From the NCBI GenBank assembly GCA_948567375.1, contig OX419755.1:24185001-24249000 (forward strand): a DNA stretch of 64,000 nucleotides. Reading direction: 5' to 3'. The notes beneath the pieces were generated by a model. It ran no database searches, was not told the DNA's origin, and saw only the letters and a program-made list of their open reading frames with translations. This DNA comes from Lunularia cruciata (taxonomy: Eukaryota; Streptophyta; Marchantiopsida; Lunulariales; Lunulariaceae). Of the stretch, positions 1-11,375 are shown piece after piece. A program made the translations under genes and the position numbers. Each line of letters starts with the position of its first letter. Position 1 is the first letter of the stretch.

Positions 1-1
1 C

Positions 2-985
2 CCTACCACCAAGGAGGTAACCGCTCCACAACTAGCTCAACTATACTTAGATGCAGTCTTTGCTCATCATGGCTTGTCTAGAGTACTCATCACCGATAGA
101 GGTACCCAATTCACCAGTTTGTTTTGGCGAACATTCTTTGGTTTCTTCAAAACCAAGTTGGCCATGTCCACAACTTACCACCCACAAACAGATGGCCAAA
201 CAGAGCGGGCGAATTGCACAATTGAAGACATGTTACGCGGCTTCACCTTAGAAGAGCAAGAGAGGTGGGATACCCTATTACCGTTGGTGGAATTCGCTTA
301 CAACAATTCAGTGAATGCGTCCACTCAGGTCACTCCGTTCTTCCTCATGTATGGTGAGCATCCCTTCACACCTTCTAGCTTGATGAAGATCCGTCCAGTG
401 ACTACCAAGGTTGATGTAGTCAACACATTTGTTTCTAGAATCCAACAAGGTGTGGAGAGCGCTAAGCACAAGTTACAGATTGCGCAAAATCAACAAAAGC
501 AGTATGCTGATGCACACCGGAGGCACATGGAGTTCAATGTTGGGGATCAAGTGTGGCTATCGACAACCAACCTCACATTAGTTGGATCTCGTAAGCTCAA
601 ACCTCGTTTTATTGGGCCTTTCTTGATTCTTCGTCGCATCGGCGCTGTGGCTTATCACCTTGAGCTACCACCACACATGAAGATCCATCCAGTGTTCCAT
701 GTCTCCCTACTATGCAGATATGCTCCCCGATCAGGCCAAGGTCCTTCCACATAGGACATTCGACCTTGTCCGACACTCATTGATGGCATAGAGGAATATG
801 AAGTGGAGCGGATTCTCCAAAAGCAAATGCGTGGTACTCGCCATCCACGGGTGGAATATCTAGTACAATGGGAAGGTTACCCCCTTTATGAAGCAACCTG
901 GGAACCCACTGCCAATTTGGCACATGCACTGGTGTTGGTGCAAGCATTTGAGCAACAATTGCACAACGAGGACGTTGCGTCTTAA
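2..985 (+). pseudogene. Chromovirus (Ty3/gypsy) integrase C-terminal half plus chromodomain, 3' end of pol (family A)
   Basis: The frame is open from the left window edge and shows the integrase core: Asp in LITDRGTQFTS and Glu in DGQTERAN; the first catalytic Asp lies outside the window. A GPF/I-type C-terminal segment follows (KLKPRFIGPF), then a chromodomain at about 803-960 (VERIL, YLVQWEGYP, TWEP), which defines chromoviruses and is thought to direct integration to particular chromatin. Everything is in one frame with a single TAG at 752-754 between integrase and chromodomain, so decay is slight. The final stop at 983-985 runs into a purine tract and then the LTR. The family B element at 25-26 kb encodes a close relative of this segment. 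Confidence 0.93.
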
Positions 986-996
986 AAGGAGGGAGG
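984..996 (+). other. Polypurine tract of family A element
   Basis: An all-purine run lies immediately upstream of the LTR start, where plus-strand DNA synthesis is primed in LTR retrotransposons. It overlaps the pol stop codon. Confidence 0.75.
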
Positions 997-998
997 TC

Positions 999-1730
999 TA
1001 TAATACCAAGGGTTAGCCATATAATCTAGATGTGAAATTTGGTTTGGTAACATCTAGAATGATGTTATACATGATTGTCAAAATAGATCAGATGGAAGTA
1101 TCACCAAAAGAGTACTTCTACTAATAGGGCAAAAACCGAAATAGACTTGAGAACCTTAGAACCAATAGCTAGACATATGATTTAAAGGTGAGAATTGCTT
1201 TGGTAACATCTAGAAGGATGTTACACATGATGGACTAAACAGATCAGAAAGAGGTATCACCAAAAGGGGACTCCTACTAATAGAGTAGGAACCAAAATAT
1301 GCCTAAAATCTTTGAAGGCAATTTCGGAGGCCTAAACGGATGAATTAGGCCTCAAAAATGTGCAAGTTTCCCCCCCCCCCCAATAGAGGACAGGCTGGCC
1401 TTCCCTCCCCCCTGCTTTGTCTTGTTGAGAGCTTTCCAATGGTACCTTACTCACGTGATTCTGAGATTCCTACTAAAAGATTCCCTCCGGTCAAAGCTTG
1501 TTTGACCAACCAGATAGGACCTAGACCAGACAGGTCACCCATCCAAGTAAGTAATCCAAGGGTGGAGCTTGCTGACATGTCACCTATCTGTGTCCCTAAT
1601 CCTATGGTGGAGCTTCCTTGGAGGAGATCCTCTTTGTCTATATATTAAAGAGAAGGTGCTCCCTTGGAGCATCGAATGTTTGAGTGTGCAATCTGTGTTT
1701 TCTCTCTTCTCTTGTCCTTGGAGTATTACG
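999..1730 (+). repeat. 3' LTR, family A
   Basis: The sequence aligns end to end with the LTR at 27283-28019 and with the reverse copy at 46077-46833. Its terminal TG and CA have mutated to TA and CG. It contains a C homopolymer at about 1371-1382 shared in modified form by the other copies. Length is about 732 bp. Its position directly after a polypurine tract and pol makes it the 3' LTR of the element at the window start. Confidence 0.9.
1639..1648 (+). promoter_or_regulatory. TATA box of family A LTR
   Basis: TATATATTAA lies about 90 bp before the LTR end; the 27.3-kb copy has TATATAATAA at 27928-27937. This is the expected place for the U3 promoter of an LTR with a short R-U5. Confidence 0.6.
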
Positions 1731-1920
1731 TTAGCCTTCTAAGCACTGACAGAAAGAGTATCTTTAGGTGTCCATGGGAGTGCAGTGGTCCAGCAATTAA
1801 CCTAGACGGCCGTCACACATCTAAATATACTTGCAATAACATGTCACTTTGGAATTAATAACTGGTGCTAACAGGTAACCAGTTTTCCTATTAAGGTATG
1901 ACAAAGAAGGGGTTTGGGAC

Positions 1921-3355
1921 TTGCAAATGTCCATATCTTTTGCTTCTCACACTCGTTTTGAACAGAAAAAGGCTCATTGGATTCAACTTTCAGTCATCTT
2001 TCATATACTCAAGATGGATTTTTGTGATCTCATGTTTTTCTGGTTCATGGAGTCTAAAACAGAAAATCTCTTGGAGTTAGTCACATTGTTGATGGGAGAA
2101 ACATTTTCTAAACAAGAGGAAGATATTACACCAAAGTTTTGGAGCTGGTTCTTAATGGAAAATAATTGTTTTTTGCTATCTCAAAGAGGAATACCAAGAG
2201 ACTTTTGGGTGATACCAAGACAATACACATGGTGGGAGATTGTTCACAAGCAAGTATGGTCAATGGATTCAGACTTTCTAAACAATCATATGAGAATTAG
2301 GTACTGAATGTCATATCAGAGTTTTAAGAGATTGGTTGATGAGATTGAACCACATGTGCCTACTATGTCTGAATGGCTATATGCTAGAAAAAGAGTGGAG
2401 TTAGAAAAATGTAACTATAGTTTTACACCGATTTGCACACAATTCACCATTGAGAACTCTTAGTGATCTATATTGTCTTGGTGAATTGACTATAGTGAAG
2501 TACACTATAATTATAGTTGAGATACTAGCAAACAAAGACAAAATATACTCTAAATACATCAAATGGCCTACAATAGCAGAATGTATTGAGAGCATGTCAA
2601 ATTTTGCACAGATCTGTGGAATTCCACAAATCATTGGTTGTATAGATGGTACACATATCAAATTGAGAACCAAACCAGCTATGAGATTTTATCCTAAACA
2701 CTATAGGAATAGATACTCAGATTACTTTGTTCTGCTACAAGGCTTTTGTGATGCGGATCTTTGGTTTTGGGACTTGTGTTGTATGATGCTTGGATCTACT
2801 CACAATGCTGCACATTTACGATAGTCCAACTTATATCAGGCAATGGAATCAAGGACAACTCTCACTCAACCAACACTCATTTTGCCACAAGAAAACCATA
2901 CGATACAAGTGATTCCACCATTGATCCTTGGAGATACAGCCTATCCATTACGTCAATGGTTGTTGAAACGTTGGCATCAACATTCACATCAAGGAGAACC
3001 TATGTAGAATATATTTGACAACCATACATTAAAAGCACGTGTACGTGTGGAGAATGCATTTGGTCAATTGAAAGGTAGATGGAGCATACTGAGGGACTGT
3101 CCAATGCGACTAGAAGTTGTTCCAAGAGTGACACTTGCATGTGCAATACTACACAACTTTGTAATTCAACAAGGAGAACCATTACCTATTGACGTCAATG
3201 TAGTGGATGAGCATATGAATGGAGCACATATTTTGCCACTCCCAAGATCTACAGCAAATAAATGGAGTACAACTAGAGGTGAATTAGTAAGAGCAGCTTT
3301 GTACAAGCAATTCAAAAGTACTCATGCTCATCTAGATATAGCAAATGTTGTTTGA
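1921..3355 (+). pseudogene. PIF/Harbinger DDE transposase
   Basis: Cut-and-paste transposase of the DDE_Tnp_4 type. The N-terminal half carries the family signature YQSFKRLVDEI. The first catalytic Asp is in GCIDGTHIK (about 2637-2663), the second in LQGFCDADLWF (about 2738-2770), and the Glu in VENAFGQLKGRW at about 3047. Residues run in frame 1 to about 2449 and then in frame 2, so there is at least one frameshift. In-frame stops sit at 2305-2307, just before MSYQSF, at 2822-2824 and at 3005-3007. The second half (3047-3355) is open to its natural end. It faces the Myb/SANT-like gene at 3376-4430, the usual two-gene Harbinger arrangement. I could not find terminal inverted repeats. Confidence 0.88.
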
Positions 3356-3375
3356 GAGTGAAGGTATTTACTTAC

Positions 3376-4430
3376 TCAAGATGGCGGTCCACATTGGTTG
3401 TTTTTCAAGATTTCAAGCTCCATACGTTTCAGTTCAAGCATTTGGCTCATTAAATCCATCTTGCATTGTTCTTGAACCATTATCAAGTTAAATTTACGAT
3501 CTTCTTGAAAGGATCTCTTCTCATTTTCTTCCTTCACTACTTGAGTAAATTCAAGCATACACTTCTGCATTCCGTCTTCACCTTCTTTTGATACACTTCG
3601 CTTTTTGTTACGTTGCCCAACAACACCAAGTTGAGCACAAGCTTTTGTTCTGGGACTAATTCTGTGGCCTGATTACCAATTGTCTCTAGAGAAGGTGTAG
3701 AGACTTGTGGTGTTTCCTTCTCATCATCAGATATCAAAACATCCATATATGATTGTTTAGTTTAATTTATATGACATGCTTCCTCACTCTCATCAATAGT
3801 TTCATTAGTCAAGTTTACAAACCCTCTCTCACTAGTTATTGAAGTGTTAATACCACCATCACATGCTCTGGAATGCCTTGTTCTTTGGGTGAACCGCCTC
3901 TAATTTTATGCATCTGTTCATAGAACTCCTATGAACTTGGTTTTGTGCCTGTGGTTTGTTTTCCTTTCTCAACCTTGTATTTTTTAACTAGACCATCAAG
4001 CTTGTTCTTGAGAATCTGTGGCTCATAAGGTGGTGTTATACTGATAGCTTCACTGAACCTATTAGCAAACACCCTCCACTGATCCTGACTTACATTGCCT
4101 TGGTTACAATGATTAAAATAAATGTCTTCATACATATCAAAAAAAGCCTCACATGACTAGAAATCCACTCCACTTTAGCCTTCTTCAAAATGGAAACACC
4201 TATAAACAAAAGTGACAAAAATAGATAACTAATCAACATATTATTATTTTAGAATAATATTCCAATCTATATATGAAATAGTCAAAATCATACTTCTCAC
4301 AAGAGCATCCTTTGATGATGAATTTTTCTTTTAGAGCTTGTAAATCTTTCACCAATGTAATTGGTTCTATAGGTGGAAGAGCTCCCGAAACATTCTCATT
4401 ATGTACAATCTCTTCCATTCTACTACACAT
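3376..4430 (-). pseudogene. Harbinger accessory Myb/SANT-like DNA-binding protein
   Basis: Read on the minus strand from about 4430 down. The best part is about 3929-4200: a segment with KAKVEW, then GNVSQDQWRVFANRF, then PQILKNKLDGLVKKYK. This matches the trihelix-like Myb/SANT domain (Myb_DNA-bind_3 type) of the second protein of PIF/Harbinger elements, which helps bind the transposon ends. Stops and frame changes separate this from a C-terminal Ser/Thr/Lys-rich part (3537-3746) and a charged coiled-coil-like tail (3376-3570, with QEQCKMDLMSQMLELKRMELE). It is convergent with the transposase, with 20 bp between stops. Clearly non-functional as it stands. Confidence 0.75.
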
Positions 4431-4800
4431 TCAAAAAATCTCTTCCATTCTACTACACAATTCAAAAAATATACATGGAAAAGTTTGGTTTGACAAAGAA
4501 ATTTCATCTCACCAATGTCACTGCAATATTAATATATTGTTTTCAGTTTCAAATCACACATGACAAGCATAGCATAACCTTCCATTCAAGCTATAGAATA
4601 GCACAACACGAACAGAAATGAAAAAGTTAAGATATATTCCATACCTGATCAATCTCGAAGGAAAAAATCAGGACCCTAGTATGTTTGCTTGAAAGTTGAT
4701 ATGTTTACTCTCAAATAAACTTTATATGACATAAAAAGGCACATTTGTAAATTGTATTGTCCAATTGTATCATTTAACCCATTAACCTATAAAATCTCCC
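4431..4800. other. A+T-rich flank of Harbinger element
   Basis: No coding signature. A short direct repeat of about 24 bp, starting aatctcttccattctactac, lies at about 4408-4460. The right end of the Harbinger transposon should lie here, but no inverted-repeat terminus was recognised. Confidence 0.4.
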
Positions 4801-6800
4801 GTTCGAGGGACTTAGTCTTAGTCGGAGGAAGAGCTACCTGCAAGCTGCGGCTGAGTGCTTGAACGTCAGGCAGACCTCACGTGCGTATGACCTCCGGTAG
4901 ATTTATTGCTGCCGTGTTTTGTCTTTTAGTGGGCTGGCGGAGCCCGAAAGAGCCATGTGAATCGCGTAAGAGTCGTTCAAGAGAAACACTAAGCATTCGA
5001 CATGTCGACTTCAGCTCTCATGGCGAAAGGATTAGATTAGCGAGTTGCAAAGAACACAGAGTTATAGACCATTTCGCTCGTTGGTTTCAATTCTTGAGAC
5101 GCTGGCAGCTAACGCCCTGGGAGTCCTGATGTTATTTAGCCAAATCTGAGCCTAAAGCCGGGTTGCAATTCCCCGTCGGTATCTTTTCCTCTCACATGCT
5201 TCTCTGCTGGTCTCAAACCCTGTGGCAGTGGTAATGGAGCGAACTTGAGGGAGTGCTGTGGTGAGGTTTAGGGAACCTGGGAATTCGCGGTGAATATGGC
5301 GGTGACGATAAATCTGGAACCGAGAAGACGCTGAAACAAACTTCCACGGTTTAGCTACCCGTTTAGGGTTTGTGGAGCCGAGCAGGGCTAATGGTCGATT
5401 AGTCTCGTGGTCTAGTCGACTCGTTAGCTGTGATGAAATGAGTTAAAGATCGACTGTGTGCTCTCTCTCTTCTTAGGAAGGGATGATGGCTGCAGTGAGA
5501 TGATTTGATTTGTGAATTTCTGAGCTTTGAACTAAAACTTAGAGATCACGATTATTTCCTCAGATTCTTTGATTTTGAGATTCTAGGCAGAAATCGTATA
5601 GTGCTCCTTCCATTCCGAGCTAGAAGATCATGTGACTATCTGTTGAGTCTTGCATGTGTGCTTCTTGGCGAGGATCGGAAAGAGGAAGGACAGCAGAAGG
5701 TGCCGCTGCTAATGGTGGCAGGCATCTTTTATGACTGACTGTGAGAACACTTGATATGAGCCAAAATTGTCAAGGTTGCCTTTCTTCCTTCTGTGCAGGT
5801 CCACTTTGATTTGCTCGTCCTCAATGGTATGTTTCGTGTCCGAGATGGAATTTGCCGTCTTTCTTCTGCAGCGCTAATGGTTTTGCTGCACCTATCAAAC
5901 TCATGCTTCAAGAACCGTGAAGGAAATTTTATCTTTTTCGCAGGAGACTAAATATTCTGAGCTAGGTGGTGAGAGTCAGCTCTCAACTGACACTCGAGAT
6001 GCTCTGCCCTTGAGGTTTAGCTACAACTTGGGGATTTGAGGACTAGTTCTTCACGATGAATTAACCATAACAGGTTTCAGGGCATTTCTCATCGGGTTAA
6101 ACCTAACATAATTGCTTGCATTACTGATCGTGGAAGTGCACTGAGTGCCTACTTCACTATTTCAAAGCCACCGGAATACAGATCCCACACGAGCGAGAGG
6201 GTGTTTAGAATATCGGAGTAGGTCGGAAGCGATTTTCCGTTAACAAGTCAAGGAAATCAAGGAAAGAACAGAGACCACACGGCCTGATTCCATTGGAGAC
6301 ATACACTAAAATATAACTACTGCACACGATAATGTGATCGTCGGCATCAATCAGGTTAAACAAACGGTGATAAAGTTCTGGAAAGTCTGGAAAATGAAAT
6401 AACTAACTGTGCAATTCTTTAACTGGTCTAACTTGCTCAAGGTGCTACTTGTAGTATTGCAATGAACACCAAGCTAGGAGATTGAACTTCATGGAACATT
6501 TTTCACATGCGTAGATTGTCTACTACACGTAAAGGTTATGGGAAAACTTCACCTTCCCTTCATATCGAGTGTGGAGGATCCTACCGACGCTGTCACTGGC
6601 ATTTTCATCCTTCCAAGTCTCTGCAAGTTCACATCTTTACATGATGGTCTCTACAATTAAGTCTACCGTAGTAATAATAGCACTCGAATGCGAAAGGACT
6701 AATTCTTTTCTTCAAATGGTCGCTGATTCAATCACCCAGAGTGGTCGGTTTGCTTCCTTACATTGAAAGTGGTAGTTCATCAATACAATATATCATACTC
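4801..6800. other. Balanced-composition block 1, no gene called
   Basis: The base composition changes at about 4800 from A+T-rich to more even, with many CpG dinucleotides. An open stretch from ATG at 4887 to 5129 would give an 80-residue peptide with a hydrophobic start (FIAAVFCLLVGW). It matches nothing I know and lacks other support. Pyrimidine tracts followed by CAG and GT (for example near 5800-5810) could be splice sites, but I could not assemble exons. Confidence 0.35.
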
Positions 6801-6985
6801 TTAGTTGTCATCTCCTTTAGAGTGGTCTATCTTACTATCTGATTCAACACCACATACTTCACCATTAAACCGCTTCCCACAACAAAGAGAGAATGATAAG
6901 TAGTTATTCTGTTTAGAGTTGTCTATCTTATTTAACACCTGTCTTTTACTATTGAACCACTTCCCACAACAAAGAGAAGGATAAA
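6801..6985 (+). repeat. Diverged tandem duplication, two units of about 90-100 bp
   Basis: Both halves contain ...tctatctta... followed by accacttcccacaacaaag (6870s) or its near copy (6956-6975) and then gataa. It marks the boundary between block 1 and the A+T-rich region to the right. Confidence 0.6.
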
Positions 6986-6995
6986 TAGTCACTAT

Positions 6996-8567
6996 TCTTT
7001 ATCAAATATTCCATCGAACCACTAATAAAAAATAGTCTAAATAGACAAATTTTAGAGATCCAGTTTGAATTTAGATCTTGATATTTATAGATAATTTAGA
7101 TATAAGGACGCCAAGAAGCTGCTAGGAAGTTTTTTTTCCTAGAGGTTGGTTTACTCTTGGTGTTAGCTAAGTTAGTCATCAACTTTGCATAGAGTTAAAC
7201 TAGTTGTTAACTTGGCAAATAAGTTAATCAATCATGGGAAAAATTTTTGGAAAATTTTAATCAAGAAACTTCCAAGGTACTTCTAGAAAATTCTTGGAGT
7301 TTCCTATCTATATCCAATTCTACCAACTAACTCTATATAATTATATTTAGCTTTTTCCAACTTTATATTATTAGATAAATGCCAATATTACTCTAAGAGT
7401 ATAACGGTAGCTTTTGCATTGTCTTTGATCTCTCCTCTTGAAGATTATTTTCACTCGTGTTCCTCTAGCTCTTGAATTTTGGGTGGTAGACTTCTCCAAT
7501 TTGTCTTTCAATTGACTAGCAACTTATTGTGTAGCCACAACTTTTTGCTATTTCTCTTTGAGGTGAACTAGTCTCATTTTTGTAGGCCATAAAGGAGTCT
7601 TTGTACTACAACTTATCCATCATCATGTGTTTACAATCCTCCTTCAATTGTGTCACATGAATCTATAACTTCATTACTTATAGATGTGTATTATTAAGAA
7701 CCAAGATTGAAGTTGTATGTAAGATTGCCAAATCATCTTCCAATTTCTTCACCTTGACTATTTGAGCTCATTCAAGTTCCATATTCTTCTCCTTCTTTGT
7801 AGATGAGTCTATTTGATTTTGTAATTCTATATCTTTCTCCACTTGAATCAATTTCTCCTTCCAAAGATGCAAGCTCTCATTCTTATAGGTATTAAGTTCT
7901 TGTAGATATTAATATTCAAAGTCCAATGTTGCAACTAATTATGAGTACTTTGGAAGAGCATGAAGGCATAAGCACACACCTATATATATACCTCTGACAA
8001 TATTCAATAAGGGATTGGTATGGTAATTGCATTGAAGGAGCCAAAGAGTTTTGTATAAAGTTGAACCCCATAGCACTCTTTATTGGTGGTGAGGTTTGCT
8101 CATTCCAAAGAGTCTTTTAAAGTTCTGTTAATATTATGAAATTGGTAAGTGGCCCCTTCTATTGAAGGTCCTTCTAAATTTGTTCTTTGTCCTATGCTTC
8201 ACCTTCCTCTTCCTCAAGTACTTGCACCATAACTACTGCTAGTCAATGTTCTCATGTTTGGGTTGGAACTTCCTTGGGAGGTTTGCATGGGTGCTTCTTC
8301 CCTTCCTTTGTCCTCCAACTCTATCTCCACTTCTTCTTCCTACCCCTCTTTAAATATTTCTTCTCCTTCCAATTTCTCTGTCAAAGCTTTATCTTCTTGT
8401 TCTTTGTACGTCTCTACAACAAAGAGGTTGAAGTCAACCTCTTTGTTGATCATGATGGTGTCCTTTCAGCTAATGAAACAATAGGTAACTTTTGCTTCTC
8501 CTTTGGTTTAGTTGATAGTTCATATTGGAGTTTGTAATCCGGTCTTATAGTGCTTGGTTAATTGGCA
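6996..8567 (-). other. Decayed A+T-rich transposon DNA with coiled-coil-like minus-strand remnant
   Basis: On the minus strand, about 7960 to 7650 reads as a highly charged stretch (KEKLIQVEKDIELQNQ, then KKEKNMELE) resembling the coiled-coil remnants at 40.5-41.2 and 52.4-53.1 kb. Many stops interrupt it. The Ser/Phe-rich plus-strand reading frame at 8187-8537 appears to be the antisense of a Glu/Lys-rich frame. No domain is identifiable. Confidence 0.4.
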
Positions 8568-8947
8568 TGTGAGCCGGCTTACTCTCACTCAAGATGAACC
8601 TCTGATGGCTATTATGATAGCGCACCATGGACTAAGAAAGCAAGGAACCCCAACTCCATCATACTCCTCCAAGGCTAACACTCCAAGACACAAGACATTG
8701 CTCACTAGAGAACTCAATGAGAAAGAGATAGTTACAAATGAAAAGATGATGAGTACCTCCTCACCCCTAGTTTATATACTCGTGAAATAGTTCCGCACCA
8801 AAGTTACTAATTACTAAAGTAACTCAAGTTACTAGGCTAAAAGTCAAGTAAAGTCAAAAAATATAAAGGAATATCTATCCACATGGGCATATTCTACTAA
8901 GCATGTGATGTTATCTTGACCCAACCACTAAGTCAAGGATTCCTTCA
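8568..8947 (-). repeat. Family D LTR, truncated
   Basis: Closely matches the 3' LTR of the family D gypsy element (56857-57240), with the shared stretch running from ctctcactcaagatga to caaggattccttca. The 5' 300 bp or so of the LTR (minus-strand sense) is missing. No matching target duplication is visible. It separates the coiled-coil remnant on the left from the family C integrase on the right. Confidence 0.8.
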
Positions 8948-9126
8948 TAGAAGCATTATGTGAAATTATGTTAGAGCATTATTTAATTGACCTATGCCAT
9001 AGTTACATCCAATTACCTATCGTAGGGTTCGATTACCCTTAGAGTTTGGACTTTGCTTGACCTTCACTATAGATTGTTAGACATCATTAATATCTTTTGG
9101 TTATGGTGGAACACTTCTGCAAGTAG

Positions 9127-9606
9127 ATTGAATTGGTGGTACTTCTTGACAAGTCCAATGAAAGGAGAGTTAACTTTTTTTTGGATTGGTCTTAGCAATT
9201 TGGTGCATTTGTTGAGGTCTTGACTGATCAAGGTCAATGGTTCTTAGGAAAGTATCAGGTTTTTTGTGACATGGCCTTGATTGATCACTATATTACCTCT
9301 TGAGATCACCTTGAGGCAAATGGCTTAGCAAAGAGAGTGGTTCAAAGTGTGAAGAGAAGATTGCATAAGTATGGTTTGCAAAGAGGCCACTTGGGAGATT
9401 GGGATCTCCATGTACCTTGGTTGGCCATGGGCTATTGGTTCAGCTTGCAAGCTTCCTTAGCATCCTTCTCTCCATCTTAGTTTCTACTCCATGGACAAAA
9501 TCTTGATTTACCTACAGCCATTTTTTGTAATGCTACTATAGGTTTGGACTTGGATGATCCAAACATATGGATGAATGCATGTTCTCAACAAGCAGAGATT
9601 GTATGA
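9127..9606 (+). pseudogene. Ty3/gypsy integrase core fragment (family C)
   Basis: One frame reads through most of an integrase core: FGAFVEVLTDQGQWFLGKYQ (second catalytic Asp), ALIDHY, then HLEANGLAKRVVQSVKRRLHK and WDLHVPWLAMGY. The position that normally holds the catalytic Glu (GLAERVVQ in relatives) is Lys, so the active site is broken. Three in-frame stops are present (in DWS-stop-QFG, ITS-stop-DHL and SPS-stop-FLL). Reverse transcriptase and the N-terminal part are absent. The family C LTR follows about 80 bp downstream, as expected for the 3' end of a gypsy element. Confidence 0.85.
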
Positions 9607-9684
9607 TGTTGAAAATGATGTGTATTTTGTAATATGCACAACAAGGATCATGATATTCGTAGCACCAAAGCTAGTTTGCTTGGA

Positions 9685-10080
9685 TGTTGGAGTGTTAGTC
9701 TTGGCAGTCAATTACACTAATAGTTGCTTATAGACTACTTAGTGTCAGTCAGATTTTTTGTTAGGGCTATTGATCACACTGTTGGAGTTGCCATCAGTTA
9801 CACCATTTGTAGCGTCAATGGCGCTATTAAGGTTGGAGTGTTAAATCGAGTCCATAGGGGTATACCTCAAAGTGCAACTCTAGAGTTCACAAGATCACTT
9901 TTTTGATGTTGACACTTTGAGTTCCGGGCTATGGCAAATAGAGGTCGGTGAGTATCACCTGGATTCTCTTAGCTAGAGTGAATATGGCTTGACTATAATC
10001 AGTGCACTTTGTTTGTAATATTCAATTGAAAGATTGAGTCTTGATTGAATGTGTGAACTAAATTGATTATTGTGACACTT
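9685..10080 (+). repeat. Family C LTR, partial or diverged
   Basis: Matches 53600-53990: both contain gcttgga at the left, a block ending gagctca/gagttcac followed by tttgatgttga, and the shared ggattct(c/t)ttagctagag. Boundaries are approximate; I place the left end at the TG at 9685. It lies downstream of the family C integrase fragment. Confidence 0.65.
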
Positions 10081-10165
10081 TAGAGTTCATATATGACTTC
10101 TATATGATTTGTGTACTTATAGTATATAATGTTGATATAATAATTATATATATATATATATGACA

Positions 10166-10386
10166 GCATGTTATTACACTCTAACAAATCTCACTTATAA
10201 ACAACTTTTCAAATTAGACTGCATGTTATTACACTATAACAACTCTCACTTATAAACAACTTTTCAATTTAGACTGCATGTTATTACACTATAACAACTC
10301 TCACTTATAAACAACTTTTCCAATTAGACTGCATGTTATTACCCTATACCAACTCCCACTTATACAGAACTCTTTCAATTGCAACT
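10166..10386 (+). repeat. Tandem array, four units of 55 bp
   Basis: Units begin gcatgttattac at 10166, 10221, 10276 and 10331. The first three are nearly identical and the fourth is clearly decayed, ending in block 2 sequence. An (AT)n run at about 10142-10162 precedes it. Confidence 0.9.
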
Positions 10387-10534
10387 GTAGCCTTTGAATT
10401 ATCCTGCTGAGGTCATCGATCATTAGATTTTGTGAAGTAGATTGGCGGACAGAAAAGCACATCACAATTTTATTTCAAATTTATTTATGAACAATAATCA
10501 AAGTCATTAGAGAGAGGCAACCGAGTAGTATATC

Positions 10535-10621
10535 AAGAAAGAGGGGAAGACCACTATCAAGCCGCACAAAGATAAAACACGAGGTAAAATGGAGCTAAGC
10601 TCCACTAGTGTCGGTATGAGT
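10535..10621 (-). repeat. Isolated LINE 3'-end fragment
   Basis: About 85 bp resembles the 3' ends of the two LINE copies (20650-20735 and 35072-35160), including the conserved core aggtaaaatggagctaagct (10583-10602). No LINE coding sequence is attached, consistent with a severely 5'-truncated insertion. Confidence 0.6.
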
Positions 10622-10927
10622 TACTAGAGAAGTATCAATGCACTTCAACGAAGTCTACAACTGGAAATGGATGTGAAAAGTTTTCTGCTGCAAACAGTGT
10701 TACAAAGTCGCGGGAGGACCTCGATCAATTACGAAAAGTCGTCCTGAAACATTTATGAATCTGGGGAAGAGGCTGGCTGGGCCTACATTACAGTACGAGT
10801 GTCAGTTTGGACTTCTGTTCGTTAGGAGGAGTGATTACTGCACTTGTTCTCTCCTTCCTTAGGCTTCTAGTTCCCTCATTCTGCGTACCAAAGCTCAGAA
10901 CCTCAGATGTGCCAGGAGAACTATAAG

Positions 10928-11205
10928 AGGTATCAATTGGGCACTTTCGGATTTCGTAGCGATTTACGTAAAATATTACGAGGAGCGGCTATGATCCGTA
11001 TAAATCTACGAAATGCAGTCCACTTCCATAAAATGGCGCTTTCATGCGTGAAGTACTGTTTCTCGATTTCCCGAAAGTTTACATAATCGTCTTTATCTCA
11101 TTCAATTGTAGTGCGTGTGATGTCTACGGGTTGTCGCGTAAAATTTTACGGAAAGACCTCAATTCCGTAAGAATCCGACAACGTTTCAATTGAGGTCCCC
11201 CCGAT
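10928..11205. repeat. Cluster of nested inverted repeats rich in CGTAA/TTACG
   Basis: Arms at 10951-10966 and 11001-11014 (atttcgtag...ctacgaaat) pair. Arms at 11130-11153 and 11163-11182 (gttgtcg...cgacaac) pair imperfectly. Arms at 11155-11164 and 11188-11197 (gacctcaatt/aattgaggtc) pair perfectly. A 14-bp palindrome CGTAAAATTTTACG spans 11137-11150. No coding potential. It may be a miniature foldback element, but clear termini and target duplications were not found. Confidence 0.55.
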
Positions 11206-11375
11206 TTCAGAACTGTTGTTACAGGTTTTCACTGTTCTCTTGCGATCTGCGCAAAGTGTTCCATCTTCACCCGCGACCCGAGGTGGCTACAAACAGTGTT
11301 TTACACGAGCTACGTCGACACAGTTCGGCTTGTTCTGCTACACGAGATATTATAGTTTACTAAAGTTACCAAGCT

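Noticed and set aside
1358-1648. 96-codon frame inside the family A LTR
   Set aside because: LTR sequence with a C homopolymer; not shared as an open frame by the other LTR copies.
5083-5180. Possible tRNA-like fold (gggttgcaattcccc)
   Set aside because: The loop does not have the TTCRANY form and the rest of the cloverleaf is absent.
8187-8537. 116-codon Ser/Phe-rich frame
   Set aside because: Antisense of a Glu/Lys-rich decayed minus-strand frame.
9005-9035. tRNA B-box-like sequence (gggttcgattaccc)
   Set aside because: The T-arm does not pair with a 7-nt loop and no acceptor stem or A box is present nearby; it lies in decayed transposon DNA.
10968-10980. Geminivirus origin-like aatattac
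   Set aside because: The TAATATTAC nonamer is incomplete and there is no Rep-type coding sequence or proper stem-loop around it.
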